Assembly: GCA_030530845.1 (NCBI GenBank)
Contig: JAUMUE010000006.1
Location: 1-57,076, forward strand
Reading direction: 5' to 3'
From: Limosilactobacillus sp.
GTDB taxonomy: Bacteria; Bacillota; Bacilli; Lactobacillales; Lactobacillaceae
Length of the DNA stretch: 57,076 nt
Positions 8,653-17,893 of this stretch are shown in pieces; position 1 is the stretch's first letter; every line of letters starts with the position of its first letter. The position numbers and the translations under genes were made by a program. The notes beneath the pieces are model-generated. The model worked only from the letters and a program-made list of their open reading frames with translations. It was not told where the DNA came from and did not search any database.

Positions 8653-9732
8653 ATGACAGCACGCTATCTTATCTTTGAAGACGGCACAGTATTCGCTGGC
8701 GATGGCTTCGGCGCACCGGCAGTCACTTTTGGTACCGTCGTTTTCAATACCAGCATGTTTGGCTATCAAGAAATCATCACAAACCAAATTTATAACAACC
8801 AGATTCTCGTATTCACTCAGCCAAATATTGGGAGTACCGGGATCCAACGCAATATTTACGAGACCATCGTACCAACGATCAAAGGGGTGGTAGTGCGCTC
8901 CCTCTCAAACATCACTACCAACAACGTTCGCCGCTTGACCCTCGATCAGTATCTCAAGCAGATGAACATCCCCGGCATCACCAACATCGACACCCGTGCG
9001 ATTGTCCACAAGCTCCGAGAAGGTGGCCCAATGAAGGGGAGTATTGTGCCCGTACCTGACGATCACGCATTTGACCAACTGCACGCCACAGTGCTCACGA
9101 GTCAACAGGTCGCCCAGGTCGCTACACCAAAGCCATACCCCAACCCCGGCGTGGGAAAGTCCGTCGTTGTGATCGACTTTGGTCTGAAAAACGGGGTTCT
9201 GCGTCAGCTTAGTCGTCGTAAGTGCAACGTTACCGTCCTGCCATACACAGCCACGACCGATGAAATTCTCCGCCTCGATCCAGATGGGGTGGTCTTATCA
9301 ACCGGCCCAGGTGACCCAAACAAACTGCCAGCATCCGTTCTGACGATGATTCGTGAAATCGAAGAAAAGATTCCGACATTTGGGATTGGCCTTGGCCACG
9401 AACTCTTCGCAATGGCAAACGGCGCTAAATTAACCAAACTGCTAGTCGAACACCACGGCATGAACCACCCAATCCATGAAGTCATCACCGACCACGTGGT
9501 ATACGCGACCCAGGGGGCAGGCTACGCAGTCGATCCCGCAACTATCGACCGCTCCAAGCTCTTCGTCACCTACACCGACATGATTGATGGCAGTATCCAA
9601 GGTCTTCGTCACCGCGAATTTCCGGCATTCTCTGTCCAATTTTTCCCAGACGGTGCGCCAGGTCCCGACGAAACAAACGCCATCTTTGACGAATTCATCG
9701 AGATTATGAACAGAAGGGAGGCACAGCGCTAA
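8653..9732 (+). CDS. carA: Carbamoyl-phosphate synthase small-subunit homologue lacking the glutaminase triad
   Basis: A 359-residue CarA-like protein with full family length and both domains. The N-terminal part keeps FNTSMxGYQEIIT and TRAIVHKLREGG-type motifs. The C-terminal class I glutamine amidotransferase domain has lost its active site. The nucleophile elbow normally reads GICLGHQ but here GIGLGHE, so Gly246 replaces Cys. The VQYHPEA motif reads VQFFPDG, so Phe331 replaces the catalytic His and Asp333 the Glu. The conserved QNHGY is QGAGY. Glutamine hydrolysis is therefore very unlikely. The ATG at 8653 follows GGGAGGGGA. The gap to rluD is 42 bases with no visible PyrR-type attenuator. 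It is immediately followed by carB. Confidence 0.9.
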   Translation: MTARYLIFEDGTVFAGDGFGAPAVTFGTVVFNTSMFGYQEIITNQIYNNQILVFTQPNIGSTGIQRNIYETIVPTIKGVVVRSLSNITTNNVRRLTLDQYLKQMNIPGITNIDTRAIVHKLREGGPMKGSIVPVPDDHAFDQLHATVLTSQQVAQVATPKPYPNPGVGKSVVVIDFGLKNGVLRQLSRRKCNVTVLPYTATTDEILRLDPDGVVLSTGPGDPNKLPASVLTMIREIEEKIPTFGIGLGHELFAMANGAKLTKLLVEHHGMNHPIHEVITDHVVYATQGAGYAVDPATIDRSKLFVTYTDMIDGSIQGLRHREFPAFSVQFFPDGAPGPDETNAIFDEFIEIMNRREAQR

Positions 9733-12243
9733 ATGAAACAATTCAAATCAGTTTTAATCATCGGTGCTGGTGCCAATGACGTTCAACACGGGGATGAAGT
9801 CGACGCTGCCATTTACCAGGTCGCTACGGAATACAAGAAGCTCGGCATCAAGACGATCCTTGTTGACGACAACCCATTTTCCGTCAGCCTGGAAAGTCAC
9901 GACATCATCGACCATGCCGTGATTGCTTCGCTTGATATCGAAAATATCGTCGACGTGATCGATAAGTTTCACCCCCAAGCAATCCTGCCAACGATCGGCA
10001 ATAGTCACGCCTACGAGATGGCACAGAAGCTGATTGAAAAGGGGATTATCCAGAAAAACGAGATCCAACTCCTCGGTGTTCCTGAATCCACGGTCCACCA
10101 GGTCAACAATCCCGTCCTCTTGAACCGGACCCTCCACACGATGGGCGCACCAATGAAATCAATCGTCACCGTCACCAACTACCTGGATGCGGTCAAGGAA
10201 GCCGGCGAGATGGGTTACCCCGTGATTATCCGCTCGGTCTACCCCAAGAGCGCAAGTACCCGGCAGATTGTTCACGATCGTTCTGAAATTGCTCTGGCGG
10301 TGCAGACTTGTCTTAAGCAGTCACGCTCAGGACAGATTTACGTGCAACAGAGTTTAGCTGGATACAAGGAAATCGAAGTCCTGGTACAGCGTGACTCATC
10401 TGGCACGATGATGATGCTGTCGATGATTGAAGACATGGACCCAATCGGTATTCACGCCGGCGACTCGATTGCATTCAATCCACCACAAACGCTCTTGGAC
10501 CGGCAAGTACAAGACATCCGTGACACTGCATTTGCAATTACCCGCAAGCTCCGGATTGTCGGTATCAACCACGTTCAATTTGCCCTCAACCCTAACAGCG
10601 GTAAGTTTTACGTGATCAAGAATAGCCCATTTTTCGACCGGACATCCGCATTCGTGGCCCAATCAACTGGATATCCAATTGCCAAGGTTTGTGCGCACCT
10701 TTACCTCGGTGAGACCCTCCGCGAAATCGACCTCGGGACTGGATACGCCAACCACGCGGCACTGATGGAACCAACCATGGACCACATCGCTGCCCGTGTT
10801 CCAGTTTGGGGATTTGAGCAGGTGCCGGAAGCCAGCCGTCAGCTCTCAACGGAAAAGAAGTCAGTCGGGACGTCGTTTGGAATTGGACGTAACACGATCG
10901 AGGCACTCTTCAAAGCCACCGAAGCGCGTTACACTTCCATGGCAGGCGACAAGCTTCAAGAGATCACTAATCTCTCTGACGATGAATTAGTTGTTAAGCT
11001 TGTCCACCCCGAAGCTGGCCGTCTCTTCGTATTGGTTGAGGCCCTCCGTCGTGGTTATTCAGTCGAAGAAATCAGTGAGATGACCAAGATTGATCCGTTC
11101 TACATTGACCAGATCGACCAAATGCGCCACTTGATCGAAGAAATGCGGAATCATCCGCAAAATGATCCACTCCTGGTCCAGGCCAAGTACCGCGGACTCA
11201 GCAATTGGCTCATTTCCGGTCTCTGGAAGATGACACCGCAACAGGTCTACCAGATGACTGTCGACCACCAGTTGACCACCAAGTTCAAGGAGATTGAACC
11301 ATCTGCGGGTGAATTTACCCAGCATACCAACTCCTTTTACGCAGCGCTAGAAGACGAAAATGAGGGTACCAAGACTTCTCAACCAGTTGCGCTCGTGATT
11401 GGGACCTCAGGACTGCGCTTGGGATTGAGTAATTCCGGCGACTACTTTGTGACAATGATGGTCCGCCAACTCAAGAATGACGGCTTTTCCACCATCGTCG
11501 TTAACTCGAACCCCAGCTCGGTAAACCTGTCATACCCACTCGCCGACAAGCGTTACCTGGAACCAGCTGCACCGGAAAACATCCTGCAGATTATCCAGGT
11601 CGAACAACCAAAATTTGTTTTCGTTCCTGAAAGCCACAAGCTCCTGTGCGAAGTCTTGAAGGCCAAAGAGGACGAACTCAACTGCAAGCTGATTACGATC
11701 AACGACGATAACTTGCCACAGTTCGATGATCACAATACCCACATGGTCTCATTCAACTACCTGTACGACGGCAAGTACGCGTACTCGCTCGGTACCATTA
11801 CCAATCAGGTCACACCAGATCAAGAGGTTTACCAACCAACGGAAATCCGCTTCCCAGCTGACTTATCAACTGAAGCGGCCCAGGCACTTGGTGAAGAAAG
11901 TATTGAAGAGATCATGAAGCTCACCAAGCCGGGACTCTACCAGGTCTTTTACAAGGTGACGACAGACGGACAGTACGAGCAGCTCTTCGTTCACGAGATG
12001 CCACTGCCAGAAGTCGCATTCCTGTCGAAGGCAATTGGGCTCGACCTGGTTGCAATCTACACCCGGATTTTGATTGGGAAAGCCGGTGCTGATGAGATCA
12101 ACGAATTCTTGAAGAATGAAAATACTGCTGACACCGCAATATACAAAGGCTGCTTCCCATTCAAGGCGCTTCACGTCCAGGATGCAGAAGCCAGTGCCAA
12201 CCGGATGATCGGTGCCCACATGAAATTTATCAAGAGATACTAA
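9733..12243 (+). CDS. carB: Truncated, catalytically degenerate carbamoyl-phosphate synthase large-subunit homologue
   Basis: An 836-residue CarB homologue; the family is usually ~1060-1070. The first synthetase half is recognisable (SLAGYKEIE, DPIGIHAGDSI, QSTGYPIAK), but its ATP site is altered. The glycine-rich GGTGGGI loop is replaced by KSASTRQI (172-179). EVNPRVSRSSA reads KNSPFFDRTSA, so the Mg ligands Glu and Asn become Lys296 and Ser298, and Arg becomes Phe300. The oligomerisation domain (about 395-545) is well kept. The second half retains a pre-ATP-grasp domain but a shortened ATP-grasp in which EVNPRSSRTVPFLSK has become HEMPLPEVAFLSK. The allosteric MGS domain is missing. There are no frameshifts or stops. 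It directly abuts carA (TAA then ATG). Confidence 0.9.
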   Translation: MKQFKSVLIIGAGANDVQHGDEVDAAIYQVATEYKKLGIKTILVDDNPFSVSLESHDIIDHAVIASLDIENIVDVIDKFHPQAILPTIGNSHAYEMAQKLIEKGIIQKNEIQLLGVPESTVHQVNNPVLLNRTLHTMGAPMKSIVTVTNYLDAVKEAGEMGYPVIIRSVYPKSASTRQIVHDRSEIALAVQTCLKQSRSGQIYVQQSLAGYKEIEVLVQRDSSGTMMMLSMIEDMDPIGIHAGDSIAFNPPQTLLDRQVQDIRDTAFAITRKLRIVGINHVQFALNPNSGKFYVIKNSPFFDRTSAFVAQSTGYPIAKVCAHLYLGETLREIDLGTGYANHAALMEPTMDHIAARVPVWGFEQVPEASRQLSTEKKSVGTSFGIGRNTIEALFKATEARYTSMAGDKLQEITNLSDDELVVKLVHPEAGRLFVLVEALRRGYSVEEISEMTKIDPFYIDQIDQMRHLIEEMRNHPQNDPLLVQAKYRGLSNWLISGLWKMTPQQVYQMTVDHQLTTKFKEIEPSAGEFTQHTNSFYAALEDENEGTKTSQPVALVIGTSGLRLGLSNSGDYFVTMMVRQLKNDGFSTIVVNSNPSSVNLSYPLADKRYLEPAAPENILQIIQVEQPKFVFVPESHKLLCEVLKAKEDELNCKLITINDDNLPQFDDHNTHMVSFNYLYDGKYAYSLGTITNQVTPDQEVYQPTEIRFPADLSTEAAQALGEESIEEIMKLTKPGLYQVFYKVTTDGQYEQLFVHEMPLPEVAFLSKAIGLDLVAIYTRILIGKAGADEINEFLKNENTADTAIYKGCFPFKALHVQDAEASANRMIGAHMKFIKRY

Positions 12244-12274
12244 AAAAGCTAGGCGTTATACCTAGCTTTTTTTT
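12244..12274. terminator. Bidirectional terminator between carB and rqcH
   Basis: AAAAAGCTAGG and CCTAGCTTTTTTTT form an 11-bp stem with a 7-base loop. Its T run touches the rqcH stop codon, which lies on the opposite strand. Confidence 0.9.
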
Positions 12275-13952
12275 AATGCTTTAATAATTTTGGCGTTACG
12301 CGGATTGTCGTTTGTCCGGTGAAGGTGACAAATCCAGGTTTGGCGCCGTTCGGTTTGTGGAGTTGCTTGACGCGCAGGTAGTCAACAGGGACATTGTCGG
12401 AGTCGCGACCCTTGGAGAAGTAGGCGGCGAGTTGGGCAGCTTCTAAGATCGTATCTTCGCTCGGATCGGTGTCACGGATGATGACGTGGGATCCGGGGAT
12501 GTCCTTGACGTGGAGCCAGATCTCGTTTTTATTGGCGGTCTTGAAACTCAGGCGGTCGTTTTGCAGGTTGTTCTTCCCGACCAGGACGAGGGTGCCGTCA
12601 CTGGTGTGGAATTCTTCTGGCTTCGATACCTGGACCTTACGCTTCTTCTTGCCTTTTTGCTTGTCCTTGATGTAGCCCTCTTGTTTCAGCTCTTCTTTGA
12701 TTTCTTGGATGTCAGAAGGTGAGGCGAGGTCGATCTGGTTTTGGATGTTTTCAAAGTATTCAATCTCAGAATTCGTGATCTCTAATTGTTCATTCACGTA
12801 TGACACGGACGTCTTGAGCTTGTCATACTTGGTGAAATACTTCTGCGCATTCCGTGATGGTGACAGCTCTGGAGATAGTTCAATATCGAGGGGCTGGTTG
12901 TCATCGTAGAAGTTTGGAAGGGTGATCGACTTCATCCCGTTTTTCAGCTTTCCCAGGTAGGTGGTCAAAATCTCACCACGGATCCGGTAGAAGTCAGCAC
13001 GGCTCGCGTCTTCCAGCTGCTGGTTGAGCTTCTTGACCTTGCGCCGATCCTTCTTCAGTTCGTTCTTGATGACCTTGATCACTTGGCCAGCCAATTCCTT
13101 GGAGCGGTCCTGTTGCGCCTTTTGTTGGTAGTAGTTGTCCAGCATCTCAGACAGGGTGCCGAAGTGTTGGAGCTTCTCTTCGTCAGCACTCACTGGTGGA
13201 AATGCCATGAAGGACTTTTTCTTGTCGTCGATAATCACAGCGTCGGGTTGTTCGAATTGCTTGATGAATTGTTGGTAAGTAGTAGGTAGGTGATCGCTAG
13301 CTAGCAGACGATCAGCCAGGTCCTTGGCGGTATCGTGACCGAGTCCTTCATATTGCGCCTGCAGGTTTTTGGCAAGCTCGCTGGCGTCGGTGAACTCACG
13401 TGTCAGGTCGGAGTAGATCTGGTTTGGTAAATACGGGTTGGCCTTATCCTGCTTCGGTGGCATCACGAATGTCGCACCTGGAAGCATCGTCCGTACCCGG
13501 TTTTGGTCTGATCCCACATGCTTAATCGTGTCGATGATCTTGCCAGTCTTGGCGTTGACCAGGGAAATATTAGAGTGGCGGGCCATGATTTCACTGACGA
13601 GGACGAGTTGTTGGCTATCACCGAGTTCGTCGCGGGTATTGAATGTCAGCTTGATAATCCGGTCATTACCGACTTGTTCAACTGAATTTAAGATTGCGCC
13701 GTCCAGGTACTTACGCAAGGTCATGGTGAAATTGCTTGGCACCGCTGGATTGGTGAATGGTACGTCCGTAATCTGAATTCGTGGGTATGTCGGATTAGCG
13801 GAAATCAAAAGGGCGTAGTTGTGTCGCTGAGCCCGGATCGTCATGATTAGTTCAGCCGGGTAGGGTTGGCTGACCTTAGCTACGCGGCCGGTCGAAAGTG
13901 TGGTATTTAGTTCATGCACCATCGCATGAGTGAAAAAACCGTCAAAAGACAT
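12273..13952 (-). CDS. rqcH: Rqc2/RqcH ribosome quality-control factor (NFACT family, FbpA-like)
   Basis: A 559-residue NFACT protein that binds stalled 50S subunits and adds C-terminal alanine tails for degradation. It is often annotated as fibronectin-binding protein. Domains in order: NFACT-N (about 1-170, with the VSEIMARHSNISLV motif), two HhH-like and coiled-coil segments (about 260-420), and the NFACT-R/DUF814 domain (about 445-535, GKNNLQNDRLSFKTA and DIWLHVKD-like NEIWLHVKDIPGSHVII). The AAAGGAG upstream of the ATG supports the start. It is convergent with carB. Confidence 0.93.
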   Translation of the reverse strand: MSFDGFFTHAMVHELNTTLSTGRVAKVSQPYPAELIMTIRAQRHNYALLISANPTYPRIQITDVPFTNPAVPSNFTMTLRKYLDGAILNSVEQVGNDRIIKLTFNTRDELGDSQQLVLVSEIMARHSNISLVNAKTGKIIDTIKHVGSDQNRVRTMLPGATFVMPPKQDKANPYLPNQIYSDLTREFTDASELAKNLQAQYEGLGHDTAKDLADRLLASDHLPTTYQQFIKQFEQPDAVIIDDKKKSFMAFPPVSADEEKLQHFGTLSEMLDNYYQQKAQQDRSKELAGQVIKVIKNELKKDRRKVKKLNQQLEDASRADFYRIRGEILTTYLGKLKNGMKSITLPNFYDDNQPLDIELSPELSPSRNAQKYFTKYDKLKTSVSYVNEQLEITNSEIEYFENIQNQIDLASPSDIQEIKEELKQEGYIKDKQKGKKKRKVQVSKPEEFHTSDGTLVLVGKNNLQNDRLSFKTANKNEIWLHVKDIPGSHVIIRDTDPSEDTILEAAQLAAYFSKGRDSDNVPVDYLRVKQLHKPNGAKPGFVTFTGQTTIRVTPKLLKH

Positions 13953-14061
13953 TTCGAACTCTCCTTTACATCGAATTAAGTGCGAATTCTATTATACCGT
14001 TTTTGCCGGCAAATCGCCAAATAGCAAGCTTTTCTTGAATCTGGTCTGTCAGCGTTATTTA

Positions 14062-14070
14062 TGGTAGAAT
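14062..14070 (+). promoter_or_regulatory. Extended -10 promoter element of degV
   Basis: TGGTAGAAT (14062-14070) is an extended -10. No good -35 is seen at the normal distance; TTGAAT lies 24 bases upstream. Confidence 0.4.
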
Positions 14071-14136
14071 AGGTTGTTATTGAAATTATTTTTTTGCAAT
14101 TATTCTTTTATTTTACTATGCTTGGAGGAATACAAA

Positions 14137-15012
14137 ATGAAGATTGCTGTTGTTACTGACAGCACCGCCAATATCACTCCGGAAGAGGCGGCACAACACG
14201 ACATTCACGTTGTCCCAATTCCATTTACGATTGACGGTCAGACTTTCCGTGAAGGGGTCGACATTTCAACTGAAGAATTCTACGACAAGCTGAAGAATTC
14301 CAGCTCGTTCCCAAGTACTTCACAACCTTCCATCGGCCAAATGATGGAATTATACCAACAACTCGCTGATGATGGCTACGACGCTGCAATTAGCATTTTC
14401 CTGACGAGCTCAATTTCAGGTTTCTTGAGCACCGTCCACGGATTAGTTGATGAGATGAAGGACAAGATCCAAATCATCCCATTCGATTGTCACATCACTT
14501 CTGAACCAATGCACTATGTTGTGTTGGAAGCTGCCAAGTTGGTTAAGCAACACGAAGATCCAGATGAAGTCGTTTCTAAGTTGACGACCTTGTCAGACTC
14601 TATCCGCAGCTTGTTCGTGGTTGATGATCTGCAAAACCTTGTTCGTGGGGGACGCTTATCTAACGCCTCCGCATTCGTGGGTTCAATCTTGAAGATCAAG
14701 CCATTGCTCTCATTTGACAACCCAAGTCACTCCATTGAAGCCTTTGAAAAGGTCCGTTCAATGAAGAAGGCCAAATTGCGCTGTGAAGAGATCTTTGAAG
14801 ACAAGCTCCAAGGCCTCGATTACCCAGTTCGTGCGGTGATTATTCACGCCAACGCCGAAGAAGCAGGTCAGAAGTGGGTCGATAAGTTGTCCGCTGCGCA
14901 CCCAGATGTCGACTTCAAGCTCGGCTACTTCGGCCCAGTCATCGGTACCCACCTTGGTGAAGGCGCACTGGCTTTGACTTGGTTCCGTGACACCGACAAG
15001 AAGCCACTCTAA
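14137..15012 (+). CDS. degV: DegV family fatty-acid-binding protein
   Basis: A 291-residue two-domain DegV protein (FakB type) that binds fatty acids and presents them to a FakA-type kinase. It has the N-terminal motif TDSTANI, the conserved STSQPS segment (residues about 62-67) and the later RGGRLSN motif. The ATG at 14137 follows GGAGGAA by 7 bases; an upstream in-frame start lacks a ribosome binding site. Its stop (15010-15012) precedes the next start by 11 bases, so the two genes form an operon. The fab operon is in the same window but not linked. Confidence 0.9.
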   Translation: MKIAVVTDSTANITPEEAAQHDIHVVPIPFTIDGQTFREGVDISTEEFYDKLKNSSSFPSTSQPSIGQMMELYQQLADDGYDAAISIFLTSSISGFLSTVHGLVDEMKDKIQIIPFDCHITSEPMHYVVLEAAKLVKQHEDPDEVVSKLTTLSDSIRSLFVVDDLQNLVRGGRLSNASAFVGSILKIKPLLSFDNPSHSIEAFEKVRSMKKAKLRCEEIFEDKLQGLDYPVRAVIIHANAEEAGQKWVDKLSAAHPDVDFKLGYFGPVIGTHLGEGALALTWFRDTDKKPL

Positions 15013-15023
15013 TGGAGAAGACA

Positions 15024-15617
15024 ATGATCAAACGGGCAGGGATTGACCTGCTGGCAGTGATTCTGATGACCGTGATCGGGATGTTTGCTTTCCGTACCGT
15101 TGCGCCAAGCGGAGAGTTGATCGCTCCGGTGGCGGGGATGGTTTCGGTAGCCCTGACGATTGCGCTTGGGACGATGGATGGGATTGTTATTTCCATCATC
15201 GCTGGCATTTTGCTGGTCTTTACGCAAAACGCCGACTGGTTCCTGGTCGCCAATTTCATCCTGATGTCATTTGCAATCGGTTGGGCAGTTGGTTGGCGTG
15301 TACCACTGTCACGGCAGATCACTTCCACCGAATTAATCTGGCTGGGAATCGTCGCCGGATTAGGGGAACTCGTACTGACTCAGCTGATTACCGCAGGGAT
15401 CGGTGCAATGCATGACGGCAACTGGCTCGCATTTTTGCGTATCAACCTCGAACCAACGATACTGTGTGCTTTGCTGGATGCGGTCTTCATCGGTCCGCTC
15501 GTCTGGCTCTTCCGCTGGCTTGGGCGTCAACTCCTGCCGGTCGAAGCAGATAATGAACAAATTTCCGGTCCGGTCGAAATCGACTTGACGAATAAGAACA
15601 AGAAGCATAAGAATTAA
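15024..15617 (+). CDS. Six-helix membrane protein of unknown function (possibly ECF-S-like)
   Basis: A 197-residue protein with six hydrophobic segments and a charged tail rich in Lys/Asn. I do not recognise a diagnostic motif. The size and helix count resemble substrate-binding S components of ECF transporters, but that is only a topological resemblance. The ATG at 15024 is preferred to the in-frame ATG at 15012, because GGAG (15014-15017) is 6 bases upstream of it. It is co-transcribed with degV and followed by a terminator. Confidence 0.65.
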   Translation: MIKRAGIDLLAVILMTVIGMFAFRTVAPSGELIAPVAGMVSVALTIALGTMDGIVISIIAGILLVFTQNADWFLVANFILMSFAIGWAVGWRVPLSRQITSTELIWLGIVAGLGELVLTQLITAGIGAMHDGNWLAFLRINLEPTILCALLDAVFIGPLVWLFRWLGRQLLPVEADNEQISGPVEIDLTNKNKKHKN

Positions 15618-15643
15618 GTTGAGGTTCAGACCCCAACTTTTTT
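15616..15643 (+). terminator. Terminator after the six-helix membrane protein gene
   Basis: AAGTTGAGGT pairs with ACCCCAACTT across a short loop and is followed by TTTTTT. It lies 18 bases before the next gene. Confidence 0.8.
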
Positions 15644-15660
15644 GTTAGGAGGAATTTCGG

Positions 15661-16116
15661 ATGCAAAGTTGGCTCTTTTTAGCGCTGGTCCTCGCAATCG
15701 CCTTCGTGGGTAAGAATACCTCGTTGATGATCGCCAGCGTGGTCGTAATGCTACTGAAGTTGTTACCAATCACAGCCAAGTGGATGCCACTGATTCAAAG
15801 TAAGGGGATCAATTGGGGTGTCACAATCATCTCGGTTGCCATTTTAATCCCAATCGCGACGGGTGAGATCACCTTCAACGACCTCTTTGAATCCTTCAAG
15901 CATCCGGCCGGGTGGATCGCGATTGCTGCCGGGATTGCGGTGGCGATTTTGTCCAAGTACGGTGTCCATCAACTGGCGGCGATCCCACAAGTTACGGTGG
16001 CCCTGGTGCTCGGTACGATCATTGGTGTAGTCGTCTTCAAGGGTGTCGCAGCTGGTCCCGTGATTGCCAGTGGTATGACCTACTGCATTGTTACGATGCT
16101 CAATTTACATTTTTAA
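15661..16116 (+). CDS. DUF441 family membrane protein (YeaL/YtwI type)
   Basis: A 151-residue, very hydrophobic protein with four to five predicted helices. Recognisable DUF441 features are the N-terminal GKNxSLMIAS, [20 protein letters not shown], and the C-terminal region with [22 protein letters not shown] sits just before the ATG. The function of the family is unknown. It lies between two terminators and so has its own transcript, or depends on readthrough from degV. Confidence 0.85.
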   Translation: MQSWLFLALVLAIAFVGKNTSLMIASVVVMLLKLLPITAKWMPLIQSKGINWGVTIISVAILIPIATGEITFNDLFESFKHPAGWIAIAAGIAVAILSKYGVHQLAAIPQVTVALVLGTIIGVVVFKGVAAGPVIASGMTYCIVTMLNLHF

Positions 16117-16123
16117 CCAATCA

Positions 16124-16161
16124 AAAAGACCTCGCTGGCATTACGCTAGCGAGGTCTTATT
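16124..16161. terminator. Bidirectional terminator between DUF441 and HD-hydrolase genes
   Basis: AAGACCTCGCT (16126-16136) and AGCGAGGTCTT (16148-16158) form a perfect 11-bp stem between convergent genes. Confidence 0.88.
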
Positions 16162-16818
16162 TTACATTTCAGCGTTCCATTCGTCGTGGAATTCCTTTAA
16201 GAAGTTCTTGATCACTTCTTGCCGGTGTGCTGCAATCTTTTGTCCGGTCGCAGTCTGCATCATATCGGCTAAAGTCAGGATCTTCTCGTAGAAGTGGTTG
16301 ATGATCGTTTCGTTATCCAAGTTCCGGTATTCGTCGTGGCTCATGTTTGTCCGCGGTGCCATACGGGGATCGTAAATCTTCTGGTGGTGAGCACCGCCGT
16401 AGTAGATTGCCCGGATCGTTCCAATCGCGCCGAGAGCATCAAGCCAGTCAGCGTCACGGACGATCTTGCCGACAATTGACAGGTGGATCTTCTGGTCATC
16501 GAGGGTGTGGGCGAATGAAATGTTGGCGATCACGTCCATGATTGTAGCGATATCGTCATCATTAAACTCATTCTCGCTCAAGTAGTTGCGGAGTTCTTCT
16601 TTGGCTTGATCAACATCTGCGACTAGCTTTTCATCGATCGTGTCGTGGAGGTAGGCAGCTACAACTGGGAGGAAGGTGTCGATCCCTTCGCTTTCTGCAA
16701 TCTTCTTGGCCATCTTCACGACCCGGTTGATGTGGTCCATCCCGTGCCCGGACTTATCTTCGCCCAGCTTGTGGAATGTGTACCGCTTGACCGCAGTGAT
16801 TTGCTGTTCTTTTGTCAT
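16162..16818 (-). CDS. HD-domain phosphohydrolase
   Basis: A 218-residue metal-dependent hydrolase. The HD signature is complete: H in GHGMDHINRVV, the HD pair in AAYLHDTID, and the distal Asp in VRDADWLDALG. It resembles the YedJ group, thought to act on nucleotides or other phosphoesters; the substrate is not predictable. The ATG at 16818 lies 9 bases from AAAGGAG. A TTG three codons upstream is directly adjacent to that site and is less likely. It is downstream of the DUF915 gene on the same strand, 35 bases away. Confidence 0.85.
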   Translation of the reverse strand: MTKEQQITAVKRYTFHKLGEDKSGHGMDHINRVVKMAKKIAESEGIDTFLPVVAAYLHDTIDEKLVADVDQAKEELRNYLSENEFNDDDIATIMDVIANISFAHTLDDQKIHLSIVGKIVRDADWLDALGAIGTIRAIYYGGAHHQKIYDPRMAPRTNMSHDEYRNLDNETIINHFYEKILTLADMMQTATGQKIAAHRQEVIKNFLKEFHDEWNAEM

Positions 16819-16853
16819 TGAAAACAACTCCTTTCGAGATATTGATTACAATT

Positions 16854-17732
16854 TTACCCAAATAATCCGTGATGAACAGTCTTATGGTGATGTTTTTGCG
16901 CTGGGAAGAGGAACTTGTTCAGCGCCTTGTTGATCTCCGGATTTTCGTGGAGCTTCTCGTGGCGGGCGAGATCACCGGTTACCTTGTATTCCTTGTAAGA
17001 CTTTGCACGTCCATTGAGTAGGTAGCGCATTGTCTGGCAGGACTTGTTAGTAACCATGGTATCATCGCCTTTGCCGGTAGTGTCACCGTATACATTCATA
17101 ACTTCGATTTGCTTAGGGAATGTCTTGCGCAGTGGCAAAAGTACTTTGAAGCGGTCATTTTCTTCAGATGGTTGACCTGTCTTGGCGTCGACCGTGTAGT
17201 TATCTGGTTCGTTCCAACCCATGGCACCGTTGTAAGTACCGGCGATGGCAAAGAACTTTTGCATCTGTGGCAGCTTCTTGTCTTGCCCATGGTGGAGGAT
17301 GTAGTACATCACCGCCATGTTACCCATTGAGTGGGCGACGATGTTCATCTTATTGATCTTGTAGTCCTTTTGCAGGGTCGTGATCACGTTGAAGACCCAG
17401 GTTGCCTGATCCTCGTAGTTGGAGTCACGGTTGTTGTCAAAATTAACTTCGACAATGTCAGGGGCTGCGGACTTGTCCTTCTTCCGGTCATCGTGAAGTG
17501 TGATCTTGCCGTCAGCGCCGACTTCTGCAGTGATGTCGGTCTTGGCGTGTCCGGACTTGATCAAAGACTGTGCCATACTATCTTCAGCCTTACTAGAGCT
17601 TGAGTAGCCATGGAAAAAGATCGTCGGGGTCGTGTCCGATGTCTGGTGCTTGGCAGCAAATGTCGTTGTCGCAACCATTGTGACCATCAGTGACACAAAG
17701 AGCGCAGTGATTATCTGGCATAATTTTTTCAA
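16854..17732 (-). CDS. Secreted alpha/beta hydrolase, DUF915 family
   Basis: A 292-residue protein with a signal peptide (residues 1-27, cleavage near TFA|AK) and an alpha/beta-hydrolase core. It shows an oxyanion-type HGYSSS near the N terminus, nucleophile elbow AHSMGN, acidic YGDTTGKGDD and His in ARHEKLHENP. This matches DUF915, a family of secreted lipase-like proteins in lactobacilli. It starts with TTG, supported by AGGAAGG eight bases upstream. The C terminus is His-rich (HHHKTVHH). The substrate is unknown. Confidence 0.88.
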   Translation of the reverse strand: MKKLCQIITALFVSLMVTMVATTTFAAKHQTSDTTPTIFFHGYSSSSKAEDSMAQSLIKSGHAKTDITAEVGADGKITLHDDRKKDKSAAPDIVEVNFDNNRDSNYEDQATWVFNVITTLQKDYKINKMNIVAHSMGNMAVMYYILHHGQDKKLPQMQKFFAIAGTYNGAMGWNEPDNYTVDAKTGQPSEENDRFKVLLPLRKTFPKQIEVMNVYGDTTGKGDDTMVTNKSCQTMRYLLNGRAKSYKEYKVTGDLARHEKLHENPEINKALNKFLFPAQKHHHKTVHHGLFG

Positions 17733-17767
17733 TTGTCAAACCTTCCTAAAAACAGTGATATGATACT

Positions 17768-17796
17768 GTTATAAGCTAAATTAGTACGTTTTACAA
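17768..17796 (-). promoter_or_regulatory. Promoter of the DUF915 hydrolase gene
   Basis: On the minus strand TTGTAA (17796-17791) and TATAAC (17773-17768) are spaced 17 bases. AACAGT (17751-17756) and ACTGTT (17765-17770) form a 6-bp inverted repeat that overlaps the -10, a possible operator. Confidence 0.6.
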
Positions 17797-17819
17797 GATA
17801 AATTCGTTTCATTTGGAAA

Positions 17820-17849
17820 TTGTCAGATTATGTGATAATATTTTAAAAT
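17820..17849 (+). promoter_or_regulatory. Promoter of the GNAT gene
   Basis: TTGTCA (17820-17825) and TAAAAT (17844-17849) are spaced 18 bases. Confidence 0.5.
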
Positions 17850-17893
17850 CGGAATTATCTAAAAATACCAAATATAGAAAGGTAGGGACAACA

